From Hirsutella rhossiliensis (taxonomy: Eukaryota; Ascomycota; Sordariomycetes; Hypocreales; Ophiocordycipitaceae), in contig NW_025408671.1 of NCBI RefSeq assembly GCF_020360975.1, forward strand, positions 4,588,001 through 4,652,000: DNA of 64,000 bases. The letters are read 5' to 3'. Below, one piece after another: positions 44,367 through 55,653 of this stretch. Positions within the stretch are counted from its first letter, which is position 1. Every line of letters starts with the position of its first letter. A model generated the notes under the pieces. It searched no databases. It saw only the letters and a list, made by a program, of their open reading frames with translations, and had not been told where the DNA came from. The position numbers were made by a program, and so were the translations under genes.

Positions 44367-46310
44367 ATGTCCTTCTCAGAATCAGCTTCTCCGACCTTGA
44401 CGGTGACGGTAGAGGACATCGCCGCCTGGAGCGATGAGCGTCTCGGCCGGTTCATGGACGATCACCGCGGTCCCGACGGTGAATTCTGTCTTCCCGTCGA
44501 CGACTGGACCAAACTGTCACAGAAGGAGCGGCAGCGCCTGGCCGAAAGACTCCGGTTCGCCATCCCTCGGCCCATGTCTCTCGCTGGCTAACAAGAAGCG
44601 TCTAGCGCCCAACAAGAAAAGCTGGCCCAGTCTGCCGCTTCCCGCCCACTCGACCTCGACAGACTCGATGCGCTTTTGCGTCAGATACCAGACGGCCCCG
44701 ACACGGCACGGCGAGCTCAGTCGCCAATTTCGGGAATAGAAACCCCTTTTATTGATTTTGAAAAACATGAGATGGAAGACGAGATGGAGGCATACCAAAA
44801 CCTGGTCAATGATGGCGGCCGCCCACTGTACCCCATCGACCTCTTGGAGCAGGTGTCGACAGACGTGCACCTCTTTTCCGACATGCTTCAGCCCTGGCTC
44901 TACCCTGATCTGGACACTCTGGAGTGGCAGGTTTTCGGGAGACAGTGGGCGAGGTGGGAGCAGTTTCGCAAATGGCAAAACGACCATAGAGGGCTTGAAG
45001 ACGACGACGGCGGCTTCCCAGCCTTTGTCGAGCGGCTGAAGCGCCTTTTCGGGAGATCGGGAAACGATACGAAGGTAGCCGAGCTTGAGGCCAACCCATC
45101 ATGCGTGACATCGAACTGGGAGTGGTGGCAAGGTGAACGAGAGAAGCTTCGGAATCGCAATCGAGAGCCCGGATGCAACAGCTTCTTCGACTACGCCGAC
45201 GCCATGAGGAGGCGCCTGGCGCGACACGGATTCACTGGACCATTTGACCTGAAGGAGACGCCCAAACATCAAGACAGTCTGACGACCTGGACCGAGTACC
45301 TCTACTTCGAGTACTGGTCGCTCGACTGGTATGACGACAGAATAAAGCAGGACCAACCACTCCACGACAAAGCCTGGCAAGAGCTGCTGGATTCTCAGGT
45401 GCTGGAACCCGGCGATACCCCTGAAATCCTATGGAGCTCTGAACACGACGACGGGCAAGATCGTTGGCAGGAGGCGGTTTTTGCAGCCAAGAACGCCGCG
45501 GCAGCAGAGGTGGAAAGGGTCCACACGCTGACCCAGGTTGACCCGGATCGCCACAACATGCCCGAGTCAGACCGTTCACGGATGATGCGAGAGGCAACGG
45601 AAAATTTAGCGGCGGCCGAGAAAGAGAGCGAGCGCTGCAGGGAACGGGGGGATCAAATGCACAAATACGCCCGCCAAGTGCGGCACTTCCGCCTTAACCG
45701 AAGGGACATGGCCTACCATGAAATCCTTGTGGAATGGGTTCGGCAGCAAGTCCTTCTGGTAGCGGCCGAATCGACGCAAGCCAAGTCCACCACAGGAGGG
45801 GCCAAGAAGAGGGAGCTCGCCTCTGTCCAAGAGGAGCAGCGTTCCAAAAAGCGGAAGCCAAACGGCGGAGAACGTGGCGCGACCTCACCGACCAAGTCGA
45901 GACGCCGTCGCAGCCAAGACGATTCGCCAGTGGCCTCGTCGAGGCCCCCTCCGTCTGCCAGGGGCTCCCTTTCGGAGGGTGCAAGCCCATCTCTTGATGA
46001 AGCGCCGGTGGCTGAGGATGCTGCAGGATCCCCGGACGGCAATGCCAAACACTCCTTTTCGAAGCGAGAATCCCGCCCGAGTCCTGAGGCAATCCGCTCC
46101 CCTCGGGCTGCCTCTACGTCCCTCCGACAGAGCAGCCGCCTGCAGGAGGCCCAGAGTGAAAGCGCCCTGCCTCCTGCTGGCACCTGTCCTGAGGCGTCCA
46201 CCTCGAGGCCGACCAGGGCCAGCGACGGCGGATCGGCGTCTGCGGCTCCAGCGAAAGATGGAGGAGTGGCCGAAGATGGTTCTCCAAAGACAGGCGGCAA
46301 GGCGAAATAG
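44367..46310 (+). CDS. Conserved-looking protein of unknown function, 630 residues
   Basis: Exon 1 is 44367-44554; the intron 44555-44605 (51 bp, CTAAC branch) joins exon 2 44606-46310. The start is MSFSESASPTLTVTVEDIAA. A charged helix (ERLRAQQEKLAQSAASRP) spans the junction. The core (about residues 100-440) is rich in Trp, Asp and Glu: LLEQVSTDVHLFSDMLQPW, EWQVFGRQWARWEQFRKWQ, TTWTEYLYFEYWSLDWYDD. The C-terminal 170 residues are Ser/Pro/Ala-rich with basic clusters (RSKKRKPNGG; KSRRRRSQDD) that could act as nuclear signals. I see no catalytic motif. From memory, similar proteins are repeated in hypocrealean genomes under uninformative names. It lies beside transposons and minisatellites. 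Function unknown. Confidence 0.75.
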
Positions 46311-46996
46311 AAGTTGCCACTATCCGCTGACGGGTGTTTTCTCAGTGGCCGGCTGATCTGGTAGGGGCCAAGTTGACGGCTTTGTTTCAACGAACCAAGC
46401 GGCGTTTTTGAACACTCATCGAGAGCCTGTTGTGGTCATTGGAGCCCGGGCGTCGATGGCTCAAGACTTGCCCAAGACTTGCGTGGTATGTAGTGCGGAG
46501 GCAACGACGGGACCGGGACAAAGGGCGACCGATGCGGCTAGAATTTTCCTTTTCTTTTTCCTTTTGGTTGATTGCTGTTATTAGATCTGTTTTGTGCAAG
46601 ATAGGTAGTTTGTTTAACTGGCAGGTACTCAGTATACTCACGAGTCACTTATTGTTATGCGCCGAGTCAATAGATGGAATCGAAATATAGCTTGGAAAGA
46701 ATGGTGATGCAGTGAAAGAATTCGTCTTAGTCGGCATTTGCTATTTGCTATTTGCCGCTCCATTGCCGGGCGCTGCATCCGAGCCGAGGCAAGTCACAAG
46801 TCGCTTTAATAGCCGGCCGGCCGAGCTAAGCCGGAACTGGAGATGACCTCGTCAACCCTCACCAACCTCCCAACGTCGACAGCTGCTGCTCTGCGCCGGC
46901 CATCAACAGCTCTGTTGCGGCCCAGAACCATGGTCGCGCCGCTGTAGGCAAAAGGCTTCCCCATCGACGACGACGACGACGACGACAACAACAACA
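46311..46996. promoter_or_regulatory. Intergenic and PEX6 leader with (GAC)n(AAC)n run
   Basis: 686 bp. The last 31 bases before the PEX6 ATG are (GAC)7 followed by AAC triplets (about 46966-46996), a length-variable leader. No gene is seen. Confidence 0.6.
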
Positions 46997-49900
46997 ATGA
47001 CGGCCAGACTACGGCGTCGCAGGCGAAGGCAGGACAAGCCTGCCATTGCGGCCTGCCTCGTCCTCGACGACCACATCAAGAGCGACGTCGGCAACCTGTC
47101 CAGGGACCTCTTTGCAGACCTTTTCCCCCATCTCGTCGACGACAGTACGTCAGGCACACTCCTGCCCTGCGCGTGCCATGTCGCGCTGCTAACGCGTTGC
47201 ACAGCCTGCCACGAAACCGCCGGCATCCTCCACGTCGCCGTCTCGCCATGGACGCCCGATGCGACCCCTTCCGGCACGGCCTGGTCCATCGTACCCGTCG
47301 TCTCATCCCCTACCCTCGCCCACTCGACCCTCCAGTTCTCCCCCTCGTCGCCGGCTCTCCAAAGCTTCGCCCTTACCCTGCAACAGCTGGCGCCCTCCAA
47401 ACTGTCGAGCCATAGCCGCAGCGGCATCGAGATCCTCGTCCTCGACGTCTGCCCGCTGCCCCTCGAGACCGTCTTTGTGAGCCTCGAAAGCGAGGCCACC
47501 AAGAGACTAGAGAATGGCGAGGGCAACTTCTACCGGGACCATCCCGCCAATCCTCGCGGCAAAGTCGCCGCGGACACGTCGCCCGAGGAGCTCTTGACGA
47601 CTGCCATCAGGTCCTCCCTCGCCAGCCTCGAGGTGGTTCATGCAGGCGACTTGTTCCCGCTGCCCCTTGCTCCACATAACGTCACCCACGTGCCGCCCAG
47701 TCCCGGCAAGATATTGCTGTGCGAGCCAGTGGCCCAGGGCCTCCTCGCCGACTCAACCAAAATCGTCCTCATGCGCGGAAGAGTCCATACGAGACAAGCA
47801 CGGCGCCAGGCGTCCATGGCCTCGAGCCAACGCATCAACGGAACTGCCGAGGACGACGAGGATGCCCACACCGACCAGTTCTTTTCTGCGGCAGAGGACC
47901 GGACTCGCGCAGATATGCGCCCCGACGAGACAGAGACCGCCACCGAGACAGAGACGGACCTCTCGGGACTGGAACAAGATGACGAGCTCTCAGACGACTC
48001 CATGGACGACATGATTTCGCTTCAGGCTCCCGCTCTGCCGCCCACCAACGCGAGCGGCGCCGGGACAATGCAGCCTGGGACGCCAATGACTGTAGGCACG
48101 CTGCGCGGCCGGAGGACAAACGGCGCCGCCACGCCCGCCTCTGTCTTTTCCAACTACACGTCCACGACAGCCAGGCCTGAGCGGCCCCAAGGGCGCTTGT
48201 TCAAGGCGCATGGCCTACTGAGGCAGATACCCTCGGACTTGCTGCATCCGAAGCCGGCGTCTGAGGAGGACGAGGAGGCCCGGATTTACGTCGACATGTC
48301 GTCGCTGCCCAAGATAGGCTGCTTCTCCGGCGACTGGGCGCGCATAGAAGCGGCAGAGGAGCCCCCCTTGAACGGCTTTGGTGCCTTTGGCCTCGGAAGC
48401 TTCGGCCAGGGGGAGCACGAGACGCTGAACTGGCGGCCGGTGCGAGTGTACGGACTCCCAGAGGGATACTCGCAGCGGCCCGTCACCCGGATACCCAGCT
48501 CCAGGAACAATGAGCGGAAATTGTCCTTCTTCGAGTCCCAGGTGCAGCGCACGTCCAGTCCTGCTGTCTACGCCTCCCCGGTTCTGCTCGCCAATCTCGA
48601 CAGCGCCGCCTACTTGCGCATCTCTGCGCTCAAAAAGGAACCCTACCAGGGGAAAGGGACGCTCCCCCGATTCACGAGTGCGTCGCACCCTCCGTATGCC
48701 AAGGACATTGGGGTTCACCACATTCGCACCCCCATCTCGGCCGAGCGTGCCTACCAGACTGCCGTTTTGGGTGGCCTCAAGCGCTACTTTGCACGGAAAA
48801 CACGCCTCGTCCGGACCGGCGACTTGATCGCCGTGCCCGTCGACGCTCAGCTCGGTCGAGTTCTGCAGGAGGGGCCGGGAGGCAGCGGCTCCGAAGTTAA
48901 CGACGTCATGGCATTGGCCGCCGGCGACAGCAAGGGCTGGCCGCTCTCGCCTCAGGTCGACGGCGTCGCCTGGTTCAAAGTCGGACACATACAGGTGCAA
49001 AGGTCCGACGAGGCAGAGGACGGAACCGCCGAGGCCTTTTGGGGCTCTGTCGCGTGCATCAACAGCTCCACGGTCGGGATGCACGGAACTGGGTTCGAGA
49101 AGAGTCGCGTTCCACCAAGCAATCAGAGCACCTGGCCGTACTACCTGGGACTGAGAAAAGCTCCCAGCCGAGGCTCGGATGCGACATCGTCGGTGCTGTC
49201 TGAGCCCAAGTCGCAGCTCGTCTCTCCCCTCAGGCGGCAGCTCAGGGAACTCATTGCGGCTGCGACAAGCCAGAGGGCCATTCACCTCAGGATGCCCCCG
49301 ATTGGCATCTTACTCACGTCAAGCCATCGAAACATTGGCAAATCGGAACTTGCCAGAACCGCCTGTGCCGACATTGGTCTACACACGTACTCTATTGACG
49401 CCTACGATATCCTGAGCGAGGGTGGAGGCAGCGGCAGCGACGTGAAAACGGATGGATTCTTGAGGACCAGGGCTGACCGAGCCATGAGCTGCGGCTCGGA
49501 TTGCTGCGTGCTTTTGGTCCAGCACATTGAGGCACTGACAGCGGACCGGATCGAGTCGACGATGAAGGAGATTTTGCAAGAGACCAGGGTGCTCATTGCG
49601 ACGACCAACGACGTCGACCAGATACCGGACGGGGTACGGGGCATCTTCACACACGAGTTGGAGATGGGCGCCCCGGACGAGGCGGAAAGGGAGGCCATCT
49701 TACGCGCCGTAGTGGAAGATCGGGGCGTCAGCCTCGAGCCCACCATCAACCTCAACTCCGTCGCGTTGAAGACTGCCGCCTTGGTGGCTGGGGACCTGGT
49801 CGACGTTGTCGAACGGGCGTCAGTCGCCCAGTGGGTCCGGCTCGAGCAGCTGTCGTCCCGGACGAGCCACGACGGCGCCGTCGTGACGGTCCGAGACGTG

Positions 49901-51377
49901 CAAGTGTCGGGCGGGCCCTTGGCGCGATGCCTGACGTGTGCCGACTTCGATGTGGCCGTCGAGGCCGCGCGTAAGAACTTTTCCGACTCGATCGGCGCCC
50001 CCAAGATCCCCAACGTGACGTGGGACGACGTCGGCGGGCTCACCAACGTCAAGGAGGCCGTCACCGAGACGATCCAGCTGCCGCTCGAACGGCCCGAGCT
50101 GTTCGCCAAGGGCATGAAGAAGCGGTCGGGCATCCTCTTCTACGGGCCGCCGGGCACGGGGAAGACGCTGCTGGCCAAGGCCATTGCGACCGAGTACAGC
50201 CTCAACTTCTTCAGCGTCAAGGGGCCCGAGCTACTCAACATGTACATTGGCGAGTCCGAGGCAAACGTGCGGCGCGTCTTTCAGCGGGCGCGCGACGCGC
50301 GGCCCTGCGTCGTCTTCTTCGACGAGCTCGACTCGGTGGCGCCCAAGCGCGGAAACCAGGGTGACAGTGGCGGCGTCATGGACCGCATCGTGTCGCAGCT
50401 CCTGGCCGAGCTCGACGGCATGTCGGGCGGCGAGGACGCGGGCGGCGTCTTTGTCATTGGGGCCACGAACAGGCCTGACCTGCTGGACCCTGCGCTGCTC
50501 CGGCCCGGGCGGTTCGACAAGATGCTCTATCTCGGTGTGTCGGACACGCACGACAAGCAGCTCACCATTTTGGAGGCACTCACGCGAAAGTAAGCTGACT
50601 GGCCTCTTCCCTTGGAATCTCAATCTCTAGCTCCTCTTTTGGTCGATATAAGCTCACCACCTCTGCCCCTACAGGTTCACACTCCATCCGTCCGTTTCGC
50701 TGCAAGCCATTGCTGAGCGCCTGCCATTCACATACACCGGGGCCGACTTTTACGCGCTGTGTAGCGACGCCATGCTCAAGGCGGTCACGCGGCAAGCGGC
50801 AGCCGTGGACGCGAAAGTCAAGGCCATCAACACTGAGCGCGCGCACCGCGAGGGCAGCGCCGCCGCCGCCATCTCGACGGCCTACTACTTTGACCACCTC
50901 GCGACGGCCGACGACGTGGCCGTGCTGGTGACCGAGGACGACTTTGGCGCCGCGCACCGCGAGCTGGTTCCCAGCGTCAGCGCGGGCGAGCTGGCGCACT
51001 ATGAAATGGTGCGCTCGACGTTTGAGGGGGCGCGGCGAGGCAATGGGCCGGGCGGCGTCGGCGCGGTGCCCGCCCATGCCTCGGCTCATGCTCCGCTGCA
51101 TGTGCCCAAGAATAGTGGCAGGGTCGGGTCCGGTAGTAGCAGTGTCGCCAGTCGAGCTGGTAGGGGCAAGGGCAAGGGCAAGGGCAAAGCTGTTGCCCCG
51201 ACGAGCGATATGGAGTTTGACGACGACTCCGACGAGCCGGGGCACGGGGGCGGAGATGACGGCGCGGTCAACGGACGGGCCAGGGGCAAGGGCAAGGGCA
51301 AGGGCAAGGGCAAGGGCAAGGCGGCTGCCACGGGGTTCCAGGACGGGACGGCGAGCGACGACGATGGTCTGTACTGA
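46997..51377 (+). CDS. PEX6: Peroxisomal biogenesis AAA-ATPase Pex6
   Basis: Exons 46997-47144, 47205-50589 and 50675-51377 (introns 60 and 85 bp) give 1411 residues. The N-terminal two thirds hold the substrate/partner domains and a degenerate first AAA module ([12 protein letters not shown] in place of a proper Walker A). The second AAA module is complete: [15 protein letters not shown] (Walker A, about residue 1030), [15 protein letters not shown] (Walker B), [20 protein letters not shown] (second region of homology with Arg fingers). Pex6 with Pex1 pulls ubiquitinated Pex5 out of the peroxisomal membrane. The first intron is a multiple of three, so retention would not shift the frame. The C-terminal 100 residues are an unusual Gly-Lys repeat ([10 protein letters not shown]) with acidic patches, longer than I expect for the family. 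Confidence 0.93.
51160..51322. repeat. GGGCAA hexanucleotide repeats in the PEX6 C-terminal coding region
   Basis: Two runs of GGCAAGGGCAAG (about 51168-51190 and 51290-51322) encode Gly-Lys dipeptides. They keep the frame in multiples of six. Confidence 0.85.
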
Positions 51378-51679
51378 AAGCGTGGCGTGAAGTCGGCGCA
51401 ATTTGTCGAGGGCTATCGGTGGAGGCTTTTGCAAGGAGGATAGAAAGCGCACGCTGCCATGGCGACTTGCCCATTTCATCTCCCGTTTGCGTACGTTATG
51501 GTGTAGTAGTACGCATGCCACCCGCAGAGAGCAATGTATTGGATCAATGTCCCCTTGGCTGGCTCTCTCTCTCTCACGCACGCATGCACCCCGTGCTTGG
51601 TTTGATATTATACATAACGCCCTCGTCGGAGACCAATCGACCAGCAAGAACCGACGGTCTTGTTTGTCCCTGGCGCCGT
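51378..51679. other. Convergent 3' region PEX6 / SH3BGR-like gene
   Basis: 302 bp of 3' flank for both genes; nothing else is seen. Confidence 0.5.
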
Positions 51680-52922
51680 TTACTTGTCTTGGGAGTGCTG
51701 TGCGTCCCCTGCGCTGACGGAGTCTTCCTTTTTGGCCGTCTTTTGCTTCTGCTCCTCCACCTTGTGCTCGTCCTTATCTTTCTCGTTCTTCTTCTCCTTC
51801 TCCTTCTCCCTTCCCTTGCACTCCTCCTTCTTCTGCTCGTTCCCTCCCTCCGCCTTGTACTCCTCCTCCTTCTTACCCGCCTTCTGCTCCCCTTCCCCCT
51901 CCCGCTTCGGATCCTCCTTGATGGCCGTCTCGGGGGGCTCCTCCTTTTCAAGCTTGGCCTCCGTCGCCTCGGCGGCCTGCGACGCTGGAGCGGTCAGATG
52001 CCCGGGCCGGGGACACCACCGTCCGCTCGTGGGGCTCTGGACGGGCTCGGGAGCGGTGGCGGCGTCGGCGTCGGCGGCTGGGGCCAAGCCCTTCCAAGCG
52101 CCGCTGGTGGGGGACTGTAGGTCGGATGTGGGCGCAGCGGTGGCGCCGGGGGAGGCTGCCTTGGTGTCGGATTTCTCGGAGGCAGCGGAGGCGGCAGGAG
52201 TGGCCTTCTTTGCTTCGGATCCAGCAGTTTTGGCGTCCGACGCCGCCTCCTTACCGTGGACCTTTTCGCGGAGGGTTCGGAGGCGAAGTTCCTTGGCCTT
52301 TTGGGCGGCCTCGTCGGCGACGGACCGCACGGTGAGGACGGAGGCCTTTGCGGGGTCCGACTTGAGGTCCTGCTCGGCGGGCTTGGACTTGCTGGAGGCC
52401 GACTGTGCGGAGGAGGCTTTTGGTGTGGAAGCGGGTGGCGCGGCGGGCGCGGCGGGCGCGGCCTTTGGCTTGGCTGCCGTTTTCTGCTTGGGCTTGGGCG
52501 GTTCGGGAGGCTTGTCGTGGATGGAGGGGATTGTGTGTTCGTCGTAGTAGATTTTGACGTGCTGCTTGAGCTCGCCGTACTCGTTCCAGTCTTCGATTTC
52601 GACCAGGTCCTGCACAGGGGAAGAGCGTGGATTAGCCACATGACAGGAAGGAAGAGGACCGGAGGAGGCAACGCACGCCGAGGACAATGGCCTCCTGGAC
52701 CAGGCCGGGGAGCTTCCTCACGCGGCCGGCCTCATCCTTGCCGGCGCGACGACCCCACAGCATGCGGGCCTTTGCATCGGTGGCAATGTCGACGGCTTTG
52801 AAGGGGACGCGGTTGGCGCGCAGGATGGTCTCGAGGCGCGAGGTGGCGGTGACGATGTGGGAGGAGCCGGCAGTGAGCGAGGTGAAGATGTAAAGGGCCG
52901 GGTCGGTCGAGTAAGTGGTCAT
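51680..52922 (-). CDS. SH3BGR/glutaredoxin-like protein with a Lys/Glu-rich tail
   Basis: Exon 1 is 52677-52922; the intron 52610-52676 (67 bp, GTGCGT donor, CTAAT branch) joins exon 2 51680-52609, giving 391 residues. Residues 1-100 have a thioredoxin-like pattern: ALYIFTSLTAGSSHIVTATS, RANRVPFKAVDIATD (the second strand and turn of SH3BGR proteins), then GRVRKLPGLVQEAIVLGD with the cis-Pro region. No CxxC redox pair is present. DWNEYGELKQHVKIYYDE follows. The rest is disordered: Ala/Pro/Lys, two SPTSG.W motifs (SPTSGAWKG, SPTSGRWCPR), then a strongly charged K/E tail. Fungal members are poorly characterised; the family name implies a protein-binding rather than an enzymatic role. Confidence 0.75.
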
Positions 52923-55017
52923 TGTGCGGGGAGGGCGAGGGGATATTGGCCGAGGGGCCGGATGTGGCCAACGCGTTGGGGCTGTTGGTGGTTCTTGTTG
53001 AATGGGTCGTCCTGAGGATCGGGAAGTGAGATGATGGGACTGACGATGGACAGAAGGGACATTGATTGATTGGGCTTCCTCTCACCCCTCCCGAGGCGCC
53101 CGCTAGTGCGGGGGTGGGGCAGGGCGCCTAGGTGGGTGGGTGAGAGACAGTGCCTCAGGGGAGAAGAAGGGGGGACGGGGCCGCGTTATAGCGGAGGCGG
53201 CCCCTGAAAAAGCACAGGCATTAGCGGGCGATTGCTAGCAGACAGCCGACGCTCGGCACAGGCGAACCGCGCAGCCTCGAGAAATCGCCAACAGGCCGGC
53301 CGATGCCGGCGATTCGCCCGCGCATTGCCGAATCAGAGAGCCACTCAGAAGGACTTCTGATTGATGCCCTGCTTAGCATGCACCCTCGCTCGCGGCCCAA
53401 AGCAGCAAGGGGTCAAGGCGTGTGCGCCTGTGTCCATCGCAGGACGGGGGACAGCAGCTTCGAGCATCCACGGCTTCTGCTTTGACGCGTCTCTGCCTGC
53501 CACCCACCAAGCAATTTGCTTCTTTCCCGAATCCGCTGACCTGTACATGCTTACCATTACACATTGAGCCAAAGCCGTTGTCGCGGGCTGTCTTTTGCCT
53601 CTTTCCTTTGATACTTGCAAAGATTGGCTTTTCGTAGCTCCTTTGTCACGTGTAAAACAGTCAATTTAGAACAGTCACTTGCAGCTCCTTCTGCTGGAGT
53701 GTGCACTCAACTTTTGCCCAGGCAAATGACGTGACACTCCTTCCGTTTTGCTGTCCAAATCCGGCAATTGCCTTGCTTCGGAGCTCCTCGCGCACGCACA
53801 GTATGACTAAGAGTCACTTTGCGGATCTTACCCCATGCTTTTTTCCCAACGCCCCATGCTTTTCCCAACGCTCAACACCACCTCGACAAGCTCCAATTGC
53901 CGCTTTGCCTGTCGGCAAATCAGAACTGAAAACATGCACACAAAACCTCGCGGGCCATCTTGACAAGCATCGTGTCTTGCCGCATTCCAGCTCGCCACCG
54001 ACTGCGACATCGCCATCCCCTCCTCGCCTCTCGTCTTCTCTCCTCCCGACCAACGAGCCACCAGGTTCCCCAACATGTCCTCTAGTCACCAACCACGAAT
54101 CCTCCCACGCCTCCACATGTCTCACACCGTCTCGGGGAGAAAGGAGTGAGACGGGAGGCTAGTGCAAGACCCTAGAGGCGCCGAACCATGACCGGCTGCC
54201 CGCCTCTCATCATCCGTCGACGTCTTCATTTTGTCTCGGCAGCTCCTCTGATGGCAGTCGAATCAACGGCTGGCCGGCAAGCAGTCAGGCGAAATAAGCG
54301 ACCAATCCAACAGAAGAGGCCCTTGGCAATGAACGGCACATCCAAGCCACGTCGCGGGGACAAGAGTTGTTGGTTGCCGTTCCCCAGAGGCCCGACAGGC
54401 AAGCCGCCGTGGCGCATGCATCAGCAACAGGCAGGGCTTGGCTCATCACGAGCCGTCCAGTGCTCCCCCGCACGTTCAGGCACACCGTCTCCGAGGGGCA
54501 AGCCGAGAGGAGCGAACGTGGCATCCGTCCATGCCGATGCGTGGAGCCCAACTGACCAACCGTCGAGCCCCGGCCCTGTCAATGGCGGCCCGCCCTGCAA
54601 GGCACGGCCAGTCAGAGTCGTTTGTATCCACTGCCCCCGCGGCCCGTCTCTTGCCCAACGCCGGGGCCAGGCCAGTCAGAATTTTCCGCTCTGAAAGAAT
54701 TGGACGCGCTGAGAGAGAAGGAGAGGCAGTGGCAGAATCCATCGGGTACAAGTAGCGGAGCCAGCCCGTCCACCTCGTCGCCCGGCTGAAATCCCTCGCT
54801 TCAAATCGCCCCTAACTCTCGTTTCTTCTGGCTCGCTTTGCACGATAGCTTCGTCAGTCCTACCTTCGTTACGCCTCGGTATCTGACCTATACAAACATC
54901 CTGCCTTTGTCTCCGTTGCATCATTCCTTGATGCCACTGCGCTTGAGACAGCAGTACAGGCGTTGTTAAAGCAACCCCACCCGACGACATCTCCATCGGT
55001 CGACCATCACCCTCAAC
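52923..55017. other. 2.1-kb gene-free interval
   Basis: It should hold the SH3BGR-like promoter on the left and the wall-protein promoter on the right. Several short frames occur on both strands, none with family features. CT-rich and C-rich leader-like stretches precede the ATG at 55018. Confidence 0.45.
54889..54896 (+). promoter_or_regulatory. TATA-like element of the GPI wall-protein gene
   Basis: TATACAAA, 122 bp before the start codon at 55018, a fitting distance for a fungal TATA box. Inference from position only. Confidence 0.4.
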
Positions 55018-55653
55018 ATGCATTCCGCCGGCCTTGTCCCCCTTGTCGCCGCCGCCGCCGCCGTCTCGCTCGTCGCCGCCCAGCACGACGTCTCCGGCAC
55101 CACCACCAAGACGGCCACCACCACTCGCTACCTGACCGTCGTCCAGTGCGACCCGGCCCTGGCTAACTGCCCGCTCTCATCTTCGTCTAGCCTGGCCGTC
55201 CAGCCGACGCCCTATCCTGCTGCGCCCATCACCTCTGCTGTTCAGCCCTCAGCTCAGTCCTCTGTCGGCCCTTCTGCCCAGGCCCCCTCCTCTACTGAGG
55301 CTGCTTCTGCCGAGTCTCCATCTGGCGACGCTCCCTCTACGGGGGCTCACTCCTCTGCCGCCGAGGCACCCTCCTCTGTCGCTGAGGCGCCTTCGTCCGC
55401 CGAGGCCTCCTCTCCAGCTGCCCCTCAGCCGCCTCCTTCTGCCCCCCCTGCCTCCTGGTCCATGCCCAACTCGACCGCCAGCGCAGCTCCCAGTGGCACT
55501 GCCCCCCTCTCTTCCATGGTCCCGGCAGAGCCCTCGGCCACCTCGTCGACCGATGTCCCCCCAACCGTCCCTAATAGTGCTGCCAGCGGCTTCCAGCCTG
55601 GACCCGCAGTCGCCGCCGCTGCCATGGCCGCCGCTCTTGCTGCCGCTCTCTAG
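55018..55653 (+). CDS. GPI-anchored serine/alanine-rich cell-wall protein
   Basis: A single-exon protein of 211 residues. A signal peptide (MHSAGLVPLVAAAAAVSLVAA, cleaved near QHD) is followed by a Thr-rich segment (TTTKTATTTRYLTVV) and CDPALANCPL, with the only two Cys close together. A long Ser/Pro/Ala/Glu region with repeated EAPSS/AEAPS units follows, a likely O-mannosylated stalk. The C-terminus has a small-residue site (NSAASG) followed by a hydrophobic tail (AVAAAAMAAALAAAL), as in GPI signals. No adhesin or enzyme domain is visible. The expected role is structural or surface-modulating in the cell wall. Confidence 0.8.
   Translation: MHSAGLVPLVAAAAAVSLVAAQHDVSGTTTKTATTTRYLTVVQCDPALANCPLSSSSSLAVQPTPYPAAPITSAVQPSAQSSVGPSAQAPSSTEAASAESPSGDAPSTGAHSSAAEAPSSVAEAPSSAEASSPAAPQPPPSAPPASWSMPNSTASAAPSGTAPLSSMVPAEPSATSSTDVPPTVPNSAASGFQPGPAVAAAAMAAALAAAL

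Noticed and set aside
48215..49285. 356-residue minus-strand frame
   Set aside because: It is antisense to the middle of PEX6 and has no family features.
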